Below the pieces are notes generated by a model. The model made no database searches, was not told the origin of the DNA, and saw only the letters and a program-made list of their open reading frames with translations. Both the position numbers and the translations under genes were made by a program. Positions 24,856-33,691 of a DNA stretch of 64,000 nt are shown here, piece by piece (within the stretch, counting starts at the first letter, position 1; each line of letters begins with the position of its first letter). Source of the DNA: Bordetella genomosp. 11 (GTDB taxonomy: Bacteria > Pseudomonadota > Gammaproteobacteria > Burkholderiales > Burkholderiaceae_B); assembly GCF_002261215.1 (NCBI RefSeq), contig NZ_NEVS01000001.1:186001-250000 (forward strand). The letters run 5' to 3'.

Positions 24856-25731
24856 ATGAGTGCAGGACACTCGGTTCAAGCGAAAGAGGCGCCCTACTAC
24901 TATGTGCCCGCGGATTCGGGCCATCCCGTGCGCAGCGCGATCTCGCTGCTGATCATCGCGGTGGGCGCGGCATGCTGGGTCAACGGCGTGTCGGTGGGCA
25001 AGTGGCTGGTGCTGTTGGGCCTGCTGTGCCTGATCGCGGTGCTGTTCCGCTGGTTCGGCGACGCCATCGGCGAATCCGAGCGCGGCTTGAACAGCAAGCG
25101 CGTGGACGTGTCCTACCGTTGGGGCATGAGCTGGTTCATTTTCTCGGAAGTCATGTTCTTCGGTGGCTTCTTCGGCGCGCTGTGGTACGTGCGCACCGTG
25201 ACGACGCCGTGGCTGGGCGATCTGGATCACAGGCTGCTGCTGTGGCCGGATTTCAGCGCCGTGTGGCCGAACTTCGGTCCGGCGGGCGTGGTCGAGCACT
25301 TCGCGACGGTCGGGCCCTTCTGGTTGCCCACCATCAATACGGCCCTGCTGTTGACTTCCGGTGTCACGCTGACCATCTCGCACCACGCGCTGCGCGCCGA
25401 CCACCGTGGCAAGGCCATCTTCTGGCTGGCCATGACGGTGCTGCTGGGCGTGCTGTTCGTCGGCTGCCAGGCCTTCGAATACCACCATGCCTACACCGAG
25501 CTGAACCTGAAGTTCAGTTCCGGGGCGTATGGTTCGCTGTTCTTCATGCTGACGGGCTTCCACGGGTTCCACGTCATCATGGGCGCGACCATGCTGACCG
25601 TGATCCTGATCCGCCTGATCCGCGGTCATTTCACGGCGGATCATCACTTCGGTTTCGAGGGCGCGGCCTGGTACTGGCACTTTGTCGACGTCGTCTGGCT
25701 GGGCCTGTACCTGTTCGTCTACTGGTTCTGA
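24856..25731 (+). CDS. ctaE: Cytochrome c oxidase subunit III
   Basis: 291 residues with seven membrane helices. FIFSEVMFFGGFFGALWY, VGCQAFEYHHAYTELNL and GFHGFHVIMGATMLTVILIRL-type text are characteristic, and the C-terminus is WYWHFVDVVWLGLYLFVYWF as in the family. Supports the stability of the aa3 oxidase and oxygen delivery. GGGAGA lies just upstream. Confidence 0.96.
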   Translation: MSAGHSVQAKEAPYYYVPADSGHPVRSAISLLIIAVGAACWVNGVSVGKWLVLLGLLCLIAVLFRWFGDAIGESERGLNSKRVDVSYRWGMSWFIFSEVMFFGGFFGALWYVRTVTTPWLGDLDHRLLLWPDFSAVWPNFGPAGVVEHFATVGPFWLPTINTALLLTSGVTLTISHHALRADHRGKAIFWLAMTVLLGVLFVGCQAFEYHHAYTELNLKFSSGAYGSLFFMLTGFHGFHVIMGATMLTVILIRLIRGHFTADHHFGFEGAAWYWHFVDVVWLGLYLFVYWF

Positions 25732-25809
25732 GCGCCGGCGCGCCGTGGCGGCGCGCCGCGCGCGGCCGCTACGGGGCGGACCTGGCGCGGGAACCCGCGG
25801 CGGCCGCTG

Positions 25810-26010
25810 CTATCTAAGCCCTGTGCTCTCGATCCAGCCCAGATGGTGGGCGAGCAGCACGAACAGGAAAAGGGCAACGGAAAGCCCGATGCGCACGGTC
25901 AAGGCGTTGACCGTCCTGTTGGTGGTACCTTTATCCCGCATCAGATAGACCAGGGCCGAGGCCAGGCTGGCCAGGATGCCGACAAAGGCCAGGACGACTA
26001 AGACGCGCAT
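25810..26010 (-). CDS. Twin transmembrane protein (DUF2909)
   Basis: 66 residues in two helices: MRVLVVLAFVGILASLASALVYLM, a charged turn RDKGTTNRTVN, then LTVRIGLSVALFLFVLLAHHLGWI. This matches the twin-transmembrane family usually found, as here, in opposite orientation between subunit III and SURF1. Function unknown. Confidence 0.8.
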   Translation of the reverse strand: MRVLVVLAFVGILASLASALVYLMRDKGTTNRTVNALTVRIGLSVALFLFVLLAHHLGWIESTGLR

Positions 26011-26045
26011 AGTGCCTCCGGGTGCAAACCAGGATTATTGCAGAC

Positions 26046-26825
26046 ATGGCTCGTGCGCATCGCACTTTGACCGCGTTGGTGCTGCTGGGCATCATGGTTG
26101 TATTGCTGGGCTCCCTGGGACGCTGGCAGCTGCGTCGCGCCGACGAAAGGCGCGCCATCCTGGCGGCCATCGAAAGCGGCCGCCGGCAGCCGCCGCTGGC
26201 CTTGACGGCCGCCACGTCGACCGATGAATTGCGGCCCTGGCGGCCGGTGTCCGTACAGGGAAGCTGGCGCGCCGACATGACGGTGCGCCTGGACAACCGC
26301 AATCAGGACGGACGGCCCGGCTACTGGATCGCCACACCGATGGTGCTGGAAGAGGGCTCGAACACCGCGGTGCTGGTATTGCGTGGCTGGCTGCCGCGCA
26401 CGCTGCCCGGCGAACCGGCCGCGACGGTGCCCGTGTTGCCGGCCGGTGTCGGTACCGTCGGCGGCGAACTGGTGGCGCGGGTGCCCCGGCTGTTCGAATT
26501 ATGGAATCCCGGTGGCGTTTCCGGCGACGCGCTGCCCACCGCGTGGCCGTCCGCCGGGGGGCCGCCCACGGTGCAGAACCTGGACCTGGATGCGTATGCC
26601 CGGGCCACGGGCCTGCATCTGCTGCCGACGGTCGTGGAGCAGCATGCGCCGTCCGGCGACGGGCTTGTGCGCGAGTGGCCGCAGCCCTCGGTGGACTACA
26701 ACCAGAACCTGGGCTATGCGATGCAGTGGTTCGGATTCGCCAGCATCGCCGGCATTGCCTTCGTCGTGGTGGCGGTTCGCGCCGCGCGCGCGGCGCGGGC
26801 GGCACGCCGAGGGCGGGGACCCTAG
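26046..26825 (+). CDS. SURF1 family cytochrome oxidase assembly protein
   Basis: 259 residues with the SURF1 plan: an N-terminal helix (about 10-28) followed by LGRWQLRRADERRAI, a soluble domain with the typical LDNRNQDGRPGYWIATPM and VLVLRGWLPR motifs, and a C-terminal helix after QNLGYAMQWFGFA. Helps to insert heme a into subunit I. Start ATG 26046 has AGGA 11 bases upstream; a GTG at 26022 is an alternative. Confidence 0.9.
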   Translation: MARAHRTLTALVLLGIMVVLLGSLGRWQLRRADERRAILAAIESGRRQPPLALTAATSTDELRPWRPVSVQGSWRADMTVRLDNRNQDGRPGYWIATPMVLEEGSNTAVLVLRGWLPRTLPGEPAATVPVLPAGVGTVGGELVARVPRLFELWNPGGVSGDALPTAWPSAGGPPTVQNLDLDAYARATGLHLLPTVVEQHAPSGDGLVREWPQPSVDYNQNLGYAMQWFGFASIAGIAFVVVAVRAARAARAARRGRGP

Positions 26826-26914
26826 CGGTTCCGGTGTCCGTTACCCGGCAACCCGCCATCGCGCAAGCGCAAGCACCCGCGCGTTTAGCATTCACTTTCC
26901 GCAGGATTACGATT

Positions 26915-27565
26915 TTGGCCACACCCGTCCCGACCCCCCTGCCCGACGCGTCATCCACCACGCGGCGACGCGCCAGGTCCGTCATGATCGCGATTTTCGT
27001 GATCACGCTCGCGCCCATACTGGGCGCGGTGATCATGTACCTGAACCCGCAATGGTGGCCGGACGACAGCAGCAATTACGGCACGCTGGTGGAGCCGCAG
27101 CGCGACATGCCCGCGCCGGCCGCCCTGCCGCTGGCCACGCTGGACGGGCAGCCCTTCGATCTGGCCAGCCTGAAAGGCAAGTGGCTGTTGATGGCGGCCG
27201 ACGGCGGCGCGTGCCCGGAGTCCTGCGCCCGCAAGCTGTTCATTATCCGTAATACCCACGCCAGCCAGGGCAAGAACGTCGACCGCCTGGCACGTGTGTG
27301 GTTCATCACCGACGACGCGCCGGTGCCGCAGAAGGTGCTGGATGCCTATCGCGGCACGGTGATGGTGCGGGGGCGCCCGGAACAATTGGCGCCTTTCCTG
27401 CTGGGTGCCCCGGCCGGTGCCGCCGACCCCGCCGCCGCGCTGGCCGGCCCGATCTGGATGGTGGACCCGCTGGGCCACCTGATGCTGCAATTCCCCGCCG
27501 AGGCCGATCCGGTCCGGGTGCGCAAGGACGTCAGCAAGCTTGTCTACAACTCGCGTATTGGCTGA
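26915..27565 (+). CDS. SCO-like thioredoxin-fold membrane protein of the oxidase locus
   Basis: 216 residues from TTG 26915, with CAGGA eight bases upstream; the frame stays open far to the left but that part overlaps SURF1. One membrane helix (about 22-43) anchors a thioredoxin-like domain: LATLDGQPFDLASLKGKWLLMAADG, then CPESC (Cys100, Cys104), the CxxxC copper motif of Sco proteins. I do not see the distal His of true Sco. Conserved in the oxidase operons of this group; probably redox or copper handling for the CuA site. Confidence 0.78.
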   Translation: MATPVPTPLPDASSTTRRRARSVMIAIFVITLAPILGAVIMYLNPQWWPDDSSNYGTLVEPQRDMPAPAALPLATLDGQPFDLASLKGKWLLMAADGGACPESCARKLFIIRNTHASQGKNVDRLARVWFITDDAPVPQKVLDAYRGTVMVRGRPEQLAPFLLGAPAGAADPAAALAGPIWMVDPLGHLMLQFPAEADPVRVRKDVSKLVYNSRIG

Positions 27566-27569
27566 ACGC

Positions 27570-28613
27570 ATGGACCCCGTTATCCGTCGCTACCGCAAAC
27601 TGGTTTTCTTCACCTGGTTCCTGACGCTGGACCTGATCATGTTCGGCGCCTTCGTCCGCCTGACCGATTCCGGCCTGGGCTGCCCCGATTGGCCCGGCTG
27701 CTACGGCAGCGTGACGCCGCTGGGTTCGCTGTCCGACATCCATGCCGCCAACCAGGCCATGCCCTTCGGCGCCGTGTCGCTGTCCAAGGCCTGGATTGAA
27801 ATGATCCATCGCTATGCCGGATCCATCCTGGGCATGCTTATCATCGCCATTGTTTATATGGCATGGCGCTATCGCGGCCGCCTGGGACATTCGCCCGCGC
27901 TGGCGACGGCCGCGCTGGTGATCGTATGCGTGCAGGGCGCGTTCGGCGCGTGGACGGTGACCCATCAGCTGATGCCCGTGGTCGTCACCTCGCATCTGCT
28001 GTTCGGCATGCTGACGCTGGCCGTCATGACGTGGCTGGCCGCGCGCGAACGCCCTTACCAGCCGCTGGGCGCGGCGGCGGCGCGCTGGCGTGGCTGGATG
28101 GCGGGCGGCGTGGCGCTGCTGACGCTGCAGATCGCCCTGGGAGGCTGGGTCAGCACCAATTATGCAGCCCTGGCCTGCATGGATTTCCCGACCTGCCAGG
28201 GGCAATGGCTGCCGCCCATGGACTTCAAGGGCGGCTATTCCATCATCCGCGCGCTGGGCGAATTGCCCTCCGGAGAGATGATCTCGCAGTACGCCCTGAC
28301 CGCCATCCATTGGGTGCACCGCAATTTTGCCTTCGTCGTGTTCCTGTATCTGGGCATCCTGGGGTTCCGCCTGCGCACGGAACGCGGCCTGCGCGGGCCC
28401 GCCAACCTGATGCTGGGCCTGCTGCTGGCCCAGTTGCTGACCGGCCTGACCACCATCTTCTTCCAGTGGCCGCTGTTGATCGCCGTGCTGCACAATGGCG
28501 GCGCGGCCGGCCTGGTGCTGGCGGCGGTCACGCTGCTGGTGCGCTTGTCCACGGCCGGCGGCCCCGCGCTGCGCGCATTGCGGGCCGCGCAACCGCAAGA
28601 GGGCCTGGCGTGA
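27570..28613 (+). CDS. ctaA: Heme A synthase (COX15/CtaA)
   Basis: 347 residues from ATG 27570, four bases after the previous stop. Oxidises heme o to heme a in the membrane. About eight helices; FGAFVRLTDSGLGCPDWPGCYG near the N-terminus, EMIHRYAGSILG, VTSHLLFGML and TAIHWVHRNFAFVV carry the conserved histidines and the paired cysteines of the family. Works with ctaB, the next gene. Confidence 0.93.
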   Translation: MDPVIRRYRKLVFFTWFLTLDLIMFGAFVRLTDSGLGCPDWPGCYGSVTPLGSLSDIHAANQAMPFGAVSLSKAWIEMIHRYAGSILGMLIIAIVYMAWRYRGRLGHSPALATAALVIVCVQGAFGAWTVTHQLMPVVVTSHLLFGMLTLAVMTWLAARERPYQPLGAAAARWRGWMAGGVALLTLQIALGGWVSTNYAALACMDFPTCQGQWLPPMDFKGGYSIIRALGELPSGEMISQYALTAIHWVHRNFAFVVFLYLGILGFRLRTERGLRGPANLMLGLLLAQLLTGLTTIFFQWPLLIAVLHNGGAAGLVLAAVTLLVRLSTAGGPALRALRAAQPQEGLA

Positions 28614-28731
28614 GCGCCCGTCCCGCCCCCCTTATTTCCCCGCCGTCGACGCGGGGATACGTTGAATGCGCGGCGGCTTTCCTGCCTGCTGACAGGTTCT
28701 GTCGCCCAGCCGGTTTAAAATACCGCCCATC

Positions 28732-29625
28732 ATGACCAGTTTTGCCGCCTCGGATTCCGGATTGCTGCGCCAGTACCTGGTGCTTACCAAGCCCCGCGTG
28801 ACACAGCTCGCGGTGTTTTGCGCCGTCATTGGCATGTTCCTGGCCGCGCCAGGCATGCCGGACCTGAAACGCGTCGCCTACGCGACGCTGGGTATCTGGC
28901 TGCTGGCGGCTGCCGCCTTCGCCATCAATTGCCTGATCGAACAGGAAGTCGACGCCCGCATGCTGCGCACGGCGCGGCGGCCCACCGCGCGCGGCACCAT
29001 CCTGCCGCAGCAGGTCCTGGCGCTGTCCGGCCTGCTCGGCGGCGCCGGCATGCTGGTGCTGTACAACCTGGTGAACCCGCTGACAATGTGGCTGACCTTC
29101 GCCACGTTCGTCGGCTATGCCGTCATCTACACGGTCATCCTCAAGCCGCGCACGCCGCAGAACATCGTGATCGGCGGGCTATCGGGCGCCATGCCGCCCG
29201 CCCTGGGCTGGGCCGCGATCGCCAACGCCACGCCCGCGCAGGCCTGGGTGCTGGTGCTGATCATCTTCATCTGGACGCCGCCCCATTTCTGGGCGCTGGC
29301 GCTGTATCGCACCAACGACTACATCAAGGCCGGCCTGCCCATGCTGCCGGTCACCCATGGGCAGAAGTTCACGCGCCTGCACATCCTGTTGTACAGCGTG
29401 GCGCTGCTGGCCACGACGCTGCTGCCTTACGCCATCCGCATGAGCGGGCTGATCTACCTGGTGTGCGCCGTGGTGCTGGGCGGGGTGTTCGTGGGCCATG
29501 CCTGGCGGCTGTACCGCGATTACTCCGATGCCCTCGCGCGCAAGCTGTTCCGCTATTCCATCGTGTACCTGTCGCTGCTGTTTGGCGCCCTGCTGATCGA
29601 TCACTGGGCCCTGCTGCTGGCCTGA
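28732..29625 (+). CDS. ctaB: Protoheme IX farnesyltransferase (heme o synthase)
   Basis: 297 residues, UbiA-type prenyltransferase that adds farnesyl to heme b. [21 protein letters not shown] near residue 65 is the first Asp-rich motif; [19 protein letters not shown] is the second. About nine membrane helices. It follows ctaA after 118 bp. Confidence 0.95.
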   Translation: MTSFAASDSGLLRQYLVLTKPRVTQLAVFCAVIGMFLAAPGMPDLKRVAYATLGIWLLAAAAFAINCLIEQEVDARMLRTARRPTARGTILPQQVLALSGLLGGAGMLVLYNLVNPLTMWLTFATFVGYAVIYTVILKPRTPQNIVIGGLSGAMPPALGWAAIANATPAQAWVLVLIIFIWTPPHFWALALYRTNDYIKAGLPMLPVTHGQKFTRLHILLYSVALLATTLLPYAIRMSGLIYLVCAVVLGGVFVGHAWRLYRDYSDALARKLFRYSIVYLSLLFGALLIDHWALLLA

Positions 29626-29644
29626 TCCGTCGCGAGATCCTCCC

Positions 29645-30253
29645 ATGCCCGTTGCCATCGCCCTGCCGCGCCGCGCCCTGCTGCGCACCTTCGCCGCCGC
29701 CCCCATCGCCGCTCTGCTGGCGGCCTGCGGGCAGGATGCGCCGTCCTTCAAGGGCAGCGACATCACGGGCACGCACCTGGGCAAGAACCTGTCCATGGTC
29801 GACCAGGACGGCCGGCCGCGCACGCTGGCGGACTACGCCGGCAAGGTGATGGTGGTGTTCTTCGGCTATACCCAGTGCCCCGACGTCTGCCCGACGTCGC
29901 TGGCGGAACTGGCGCAGGTCATGCAGGCGCTGGGGCCCGACGCATCGCGCGTCCAGGTCGCCATGATCACCGTGGATCCGGAGCGCGATACACCGGAAGT
30001 CCTCAAGCAATACGTGCAGACCTTCAACCCGTCCTTCGTGGGCCTGACCGGCTCGCCGGAGCAGGTCAAGCAGGCCGCCACGTCATTCAAGGTGTATTAC
30101 GCCAAGGTGCCCGCCAAGAACGGCAAGGACTACAGCATGGACCACAGCGCGGCGTTCTACCTGCTGGACGCCAAGGGCGAGGCACGGGTGCTGGCGGGCA
30201 ACGGCTCGGACGTCGCCTCGCTGACGCACGATATCAAGGCTTTGCTGGGCTGA
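29645..30253 (+). CDS. Sco1/SenC-type copper chaperone lipoprotein
   Basis: 202 residues. The N-terminal basic signal ends in LLAACG, a lipobox with Cys28. The thioredoxin fold has CPDVC (Cys78, Cys82) and the distal copper His in SMDHSAAFYL near 167, so the copper site is complete. Delivers copper to CuA of subunit II. Its last 20 bases overlap the convergent DUF3717 gene. Confidence 0.93.
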   Translation: MPVAIALPRRALLRTFAAAPIAALLAACGQDAPSFKGSDITGTHLGKNLSMVDQDGRPRTLADYAGKVMVVFFGYTQCPDVCPTSLAELAQVMQALGPDASRVQVAMITVDPERDTPEVLKQYVQTFNPSFVGLTGSPEQVKQAATSFKVYYAKVPAKNGKDYSMDHSAAFYLLDAKGEARVLAGNGSDVASLTHDIKALLG

Positions 30254-30476
30254 GGCCGCCGACGGCCGCGTCCCAGGCCGCGTAGGCCTGCCGGGCCGGT
30301 TCGTCCAGTTCCGTTGCCGGAATATCGCGCCGGCCGGCAAGGATCATCAGCGCATACGGCGTTGCCAGCGCCGACGCCTGCGCGCACAGGCGTGATTCTT
30401 CCCCCGTGGCGGGGATGCGGTTGCGCCAATAATTGATTGCGTCTTCGAGCCGTGTGATCGGGATGACGGTGTCCAT
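30234..30476 (-). CDS. DUF3717 protein
   Basis: 80 residues starting MDTVIPITRLEDAINYWRNR, the hallmark of this small cytosolic family of betaproteobacteria. A helical protein without known function. The 3' end overlaps the sco gene tail to tail by 20 bases. Confidence 0.78.
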   Translation of the reverse strand: MDTVIPITRLEDAINYWRNRIPATGEESRLCAQASALATPYALMILAGRRDIPATELDEPARQAYAAWDAAVGGLSPAKP

Positions 30477-30652
30477 CGGATCATTGTCCCAGAATCGCGG
30501 GCAAAGTCATGCGGCAACGCGGACGGGGCATTCAACGTTACGGGCCCTGCCGGTCCCGGCTTTGCAACTCTTTCAAACGGTCACTTTGGCAATACGCGGT
30601 AAATAGGTCCGGGTGCTATACATCGGGCCGTCTTTTCCAGAAGGAGACCCTT

Positions 30653-31360
30653 ATGAATACTCCGGCCCCCTTGCAGGGCGTCGCCGCGCGCGGCCGCCTG
30701 CATCCCCTGGTCGCCATCGCGTCCGTATGCGTGATCGCGCTGTGTGCCGTGGCCACCGCGGCCATCATGGGCTGGCTTCCCACGCCCAACGCCCAACAGG
30801 AGCGGACCGCCGAGCACAGCGCCGGCGCGGTGGGTCCTGAAGACGCCAATCTGGCGCCGCTGCCGGTGGCGCAGGGCGGTGCCACGGGCGCGGCGGCCGC
30901 GCCGCCGCAGCGTGTGGCCCAGGCGCCCGCGTCGGGCTCCCAGCCTCGCGCTCAAGCGCCGGCGGCCTCCGGCCAGGCACCCGCGCCCGGGCAGCCAGGC
31001 GCCGCGGCATGTCCGCAATGCGGCGTCGTGGTTTCGGTGAATACCGTCCAGGTGCCGGTCCAGAACCAGAGCGAACCCATCGTCGGTACCGTCGCGGGCG
31101 GCGTGGTCGGTGGCGTGGTCGGCAACCAGTTCGGCGGCGGCAATGGCAGGACCGCGCTGACCGTGCTGGGCGCCGTGGGCGGTGCTTTGGCAGGCCGCGA
31201 AATCGAGCGTAATATCAAGCAGCAACAGACCGTGACACGCTATCAGCTTGTGGCTCGTACCAACGACGGCCGCTCGCATACCTTCCATAGCGCGACGCCA
31301 TTCCAATATGCGCCGGGCCAGGCGATACGCGTCGAAAACAACCAGCTGTTGCCCGGCTGA
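30653..31360 (+). CDS. Glycine-zipper (17 kDa antigen-like) envelope protein
   Basis: 235 residues from ATG 30653, with AAGGAG seven bases upstream. One N-terminal membrane segment (LVAIASVCVIALCAVATAAIMGW, about 19-41), a Pro/Ala-rich linker to about residue 115, then the two-helix glycine zipper PIVGTVAGGVVGGVVGNQFG with AVGGALAGREIERN and a beta domain ending in YAPGQAIRVENNQLLPG. The anchor is non-cleavable-looking rather than a lipobox. Likely envelope integrity; exact role unknown. Confidence 0.85.
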   Translation: MNTPAPLQGVAARGRLHPLVAIASVCVIALCAVATAAIMGWLPTPNAQQERTAEHSAGAVGPEDANLAPLPVAQGGATGAAAAPPQRVAQAPASGSQPRAQAPAASGQAPAPGQPGAAACPQCGVVVSVNTVQVPVQNQSEPIVGTVAGGVVGGVVGNQFGGGNGRTALTVLGAVGGALAGREIERNIKQQQTVTRYQLVARTNDGRSHTFHSATPFQYAPGQAIRVENNQLLPG

Positions 31361-31388
31361 TACCGCCCGGCGCGGGCACGAGGACGAG

Positions 31389-32267
31389 ATGACAGACCAA
31401 AACAGCAATCCCTTCGTTCTGCCCGGCATGGGACAAGGTTCGGCCGACATGGCGGGCAATCCGCTGCTGGCCAGCATGGAGATGATGCGCCAGGCCTGGG
31501 CCGGACTGACCGGGCCGGGAGGCCTGGCGCAGGTGATGCCCATGACGGCGCCCATGAACGTGCAGGAGCTCGAACGGCGCATCGCCGAACTGCGTGCCGT
31601 GGAAAGCTGGCTGCGCATGAATCTGTCCATGTTGAGCAGCACCATCCAGGGCATGGAGGTCCAGCGCTCCACCATCGCCACCCTGCGTTCCTTCGTCGAC
31701 AACCTCAGTACCCAGAGCCAGGATCCCGCCCGCTGGGGCGACGCCTCGCCATTGGAAATCGTGCTGGGCTTGAAGCCGGCACCCGGCGGCGCGAGTGCCG
31801 CCACCGGCGGGCAGGCGCGCGAAGCGCGTGCGGCCGCCGGCCCCGGGCCCGAGACGCACGCGCGATCCACGGGCCAGCCGCCGGCCGATGCGGGCGCACA
31901 GGCTGCCGATGCGGGCGCTGGCGCCGGTGCGGCGGCGCAGGGCGCTGGCGCTGCTTCGGCGGGCTCGGCCCAGGCCATCAGCCAGGCCGCGCAATCGGCA
32001 TCGGAGGCCTGGTGGGGCATGCTGCAGCAGCAGTTCAACCAGTTGGCGGCCGCCACGGCCGCCAGTATGCCGCCCATGCCTGGAGGCACGGCAGCGGGTT
32101 CCGCGCAGCAGGGCGCGCCGTCCTCTGGCGCGGCCGGCACGGGTTCGTCGTCCGCCGGCAAGCGCGGCGGCGCCGCGAAACCGGCCTCCGCGCCGGCCGG
32201 CCGGGCTGCCTCTCGTAAAACGGCCGTCAGGAAAAACAAAATACAATCGGACCCTGATCAGTCGTAG
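31389..32267 (+). CDS. phaM: PhaM-family polyhydroxyalkanoate granule protein
   Basis: 292 residues from ATG 31389. The N-terminal half has the PhaM pattern: FVLPGMGQG, LLASMEMMRQAWAGL, and the helix MNVQELERRIAELRAVESWLRMNLSMLSSTIQGMEVQ. The C-terminal half is Ala/Gly/Pro-rich with a basic tail (KRGGAAKPA, RKTAVRKNK) like the nucleoid-binding tail of Ralstonia PhaM. In that system it activates the polymerase and links granules to the nucleoid. No pha biosynthesis genes are in the window. Confidence 0.75.
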   Translation: MTDQNSNPFVLPGMGQGSADMAGNPLLASMEMMRQAWAGLTGPGGLAQVMPMTAPMNVQELERRIAELRAVESWLRMNLSMLSSTIQGMEVQRSTIATLRSFVDNLSTQSQDPARWGDASPLEIVLGLKPAPGGASAATGGQAREARAAAGPGPETHARSTGQPPADAGAQAADAGAGAGAAAQGAGAASAGSAQAISQAAQSASEAWWGMLQQQFNQLAAATAASMPPMPGGTAAGSAQQGAPSSGAAGTGSSSAGKRGGAAKPASAPAGRAASRKTAVRKNKIQSDPDQS

Positions 32268-32280
32268 TTTCCTTCTAGCC

Positions 32281-32305
32281 ATGCGCCGCCCACGAGGCGG
32301 CGCAT
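32281..32305 (+). terminator. Hairpin between phaM and glmU
   Basis: Ten-base perfect stem ATGCGCCGCC/GGCGGCGCAT with a five-base loop, 13 bases after the phaM stop and 15 before glmU. Only a weak T-run (TTCTTGT) follows, so it may be a partial terminator. Confidence 0.55.
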
Positions 32306-32320
32306 TCTTGTCGAGATTCC

Positions 32321-33691
32321 ATGCTCAATGTCGTCATACTCGCTGCCGGGCTGGGCAAGCGCATGCAATCGGACCTACCCAAGGTACTGCATACCCTGGC
32401 TGGCCGGCCTATGTTGGAACATGTCCTGGACAGCGCCCGCGCGCTGGATCCCGCGCGTATCGTGGTGGTCGTGGGGCATGGCGCGGAGCGCGTCAAAACG
32501 GCGTTCAAGGGCCAGGACGACCTGTCCTTTGCCCTGCAACAGCCCCAGCACGGTACCGGCCACGCCGTCGCGCAGGCCGTTCCGCTGCTGCGGGAAGGCG
32601 ATGCCGACGACGTGACCCTGGTGTTGTACGGCGACGTGCCGCTGGTTCAGCCCGATACGCTGCGGCGCCTGCTGGCCGCGCGCGGAACGGGCATGGCCGT
32701 ATTGACGGAAACGCTGGACGATCCCACCGGTTATGGCCGCATCGTTCGCGATCCGCAAGGCAACGTCATGCGCATCGTCGAGCACAAGGATGCATCGGAC
32801 GACGAGCGCGCCATCGCCGAGGTCAACACCGGCATCCTCGCCGCGCCCACGGCCCGCCTGAAAGACTGGCTTACGCGCATCGATAACCGCAACGCGCAGG
32901 GCGAGTACTACCTGACCGATGTGGTCGGCCTGGCCGTCGCGGACGGCGTCGCGGTCGGCAGCGCGCAACCGGCCCAACGCTGGGAAACGCTGGGCGTGAA
33001 CAGCCGCTTGCAGCAGGCAGAGCTCGAACGCGTCTGGCAACGCGAGCAGGCCCGCCGCCTGCTCGAGGCCGGTGCCTCCATCGCGGATGCCGCGCGCTTC
33101 GATCTGCGCGGCAGCCTGCGCGTCGGTCGCGATGTGTTCATCGACGTGGGCTGCGTGTTCGAAGGCGAGGTCGAGCTGGCCGACGGCGTGCGCATCGGCC
33201 CGCATTGCGTGCTGCGCGACGTGCGCGTCGGCGCCGGCACCATGGTCGAGGCCTACAGCCATCTGCAGGGCGCGACGATCGGGCGCGATGCGCGCATCGG
33301 TCCCTACGCCCGCCTGCGTCCGGGCACCGCGCTGGCGGACCGCGCGCACATCGGCAATTTCGTCGAGGTGAAGAACAGCAACGTCGGCGTGGACAGCAAG
33401 GCGAACCACCTGGCCTACATCGGCGATGCGGATGTGGGCGCGCGCGTCAACGTGGGCGCGGGGGCGATCACCTGCAACTACGACGGCGCGAACAAGCACC
33501 GGACCACCATCGAGGACGACGTCTTCATCGGTTCCGATACCCAGCTGGTCGCGCCGGTGCGCGTGGGCCAGGGGGCCACGCTGGGCGCGGGCACCACGCT
33601 GACCCGCGACGCGCCGGCCGGCAAGCTGACCGTATCGCGCGCCCGGCAGGCCACCATCGACAACTGGCAACGTCCGGTCAAGAAATCGTGA
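32321..33691 (+). CDS. glmU: Bifunctional UDP-GlcNAc pyrophosphorylase / glucosamine-1-P acetyltransferase
   Basis: 456 residues. The N-terminal uridylyltransferase domain opens with [23 protein letters not shown] (nucleotide-binding GxGxxMxS/DxPK) and has YGDVPLV for Mg. From about 250 a left-handed beta-helix with hexapeptide repeats leads to the acetyltransferase site KNSNVG...[11 protein letters not shown] and [10 protein letters not shown]. Makes UDP-GlcNAc for peptidoglycan and LPS; glmS for the same pathway is at 38.4 kb. Confidence 0.96.
   Translation: MLNVVILAAGLGKRMQSDLPKVLHTLAGRPMLEHVLDSARALDPARIVVVVGHGAERVKTAFKGQDDLSFALQQPQHGTGHAVAQAVPLLREGDADDVTLVLYGDVPLVQPDTLRRLLAARGTGMAVLTETLDDPTGYGRIVRDPQGNVMRIVEHKDASDDERAIAEVNTGILAAPTARLKDWLTRIDNRNAQGEYYLTDVVGLAVADGVAVGSAQPAQRWETLGVNSRLQQAELERVWQREQARRLLEAGASIADAARFDLRGSLRVGRDVFIDVGCVFEGEVELADGVRIGPHCVLRDVRVGAGTMVEAYSHLQGATIGRDARIGPYARLRPGTALADRAHIGNFVEVKNSNVGVDSKANHLAYIGDADVGARVNVGAGAITCNYDGANKHRTTIEDDVFIGSDTQLVAPVRVGQGATLGAGTTLTRDAPAGKLTVSRARQATIDNWQRPVKKS

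Noticed and set aside
25732..25809. GC-rich inverted repeat GGCGCGCC after ctaE as a terminator
   Set aside because: Self-complementary 8-mers occur by chance at this base composition and no T-run follows.
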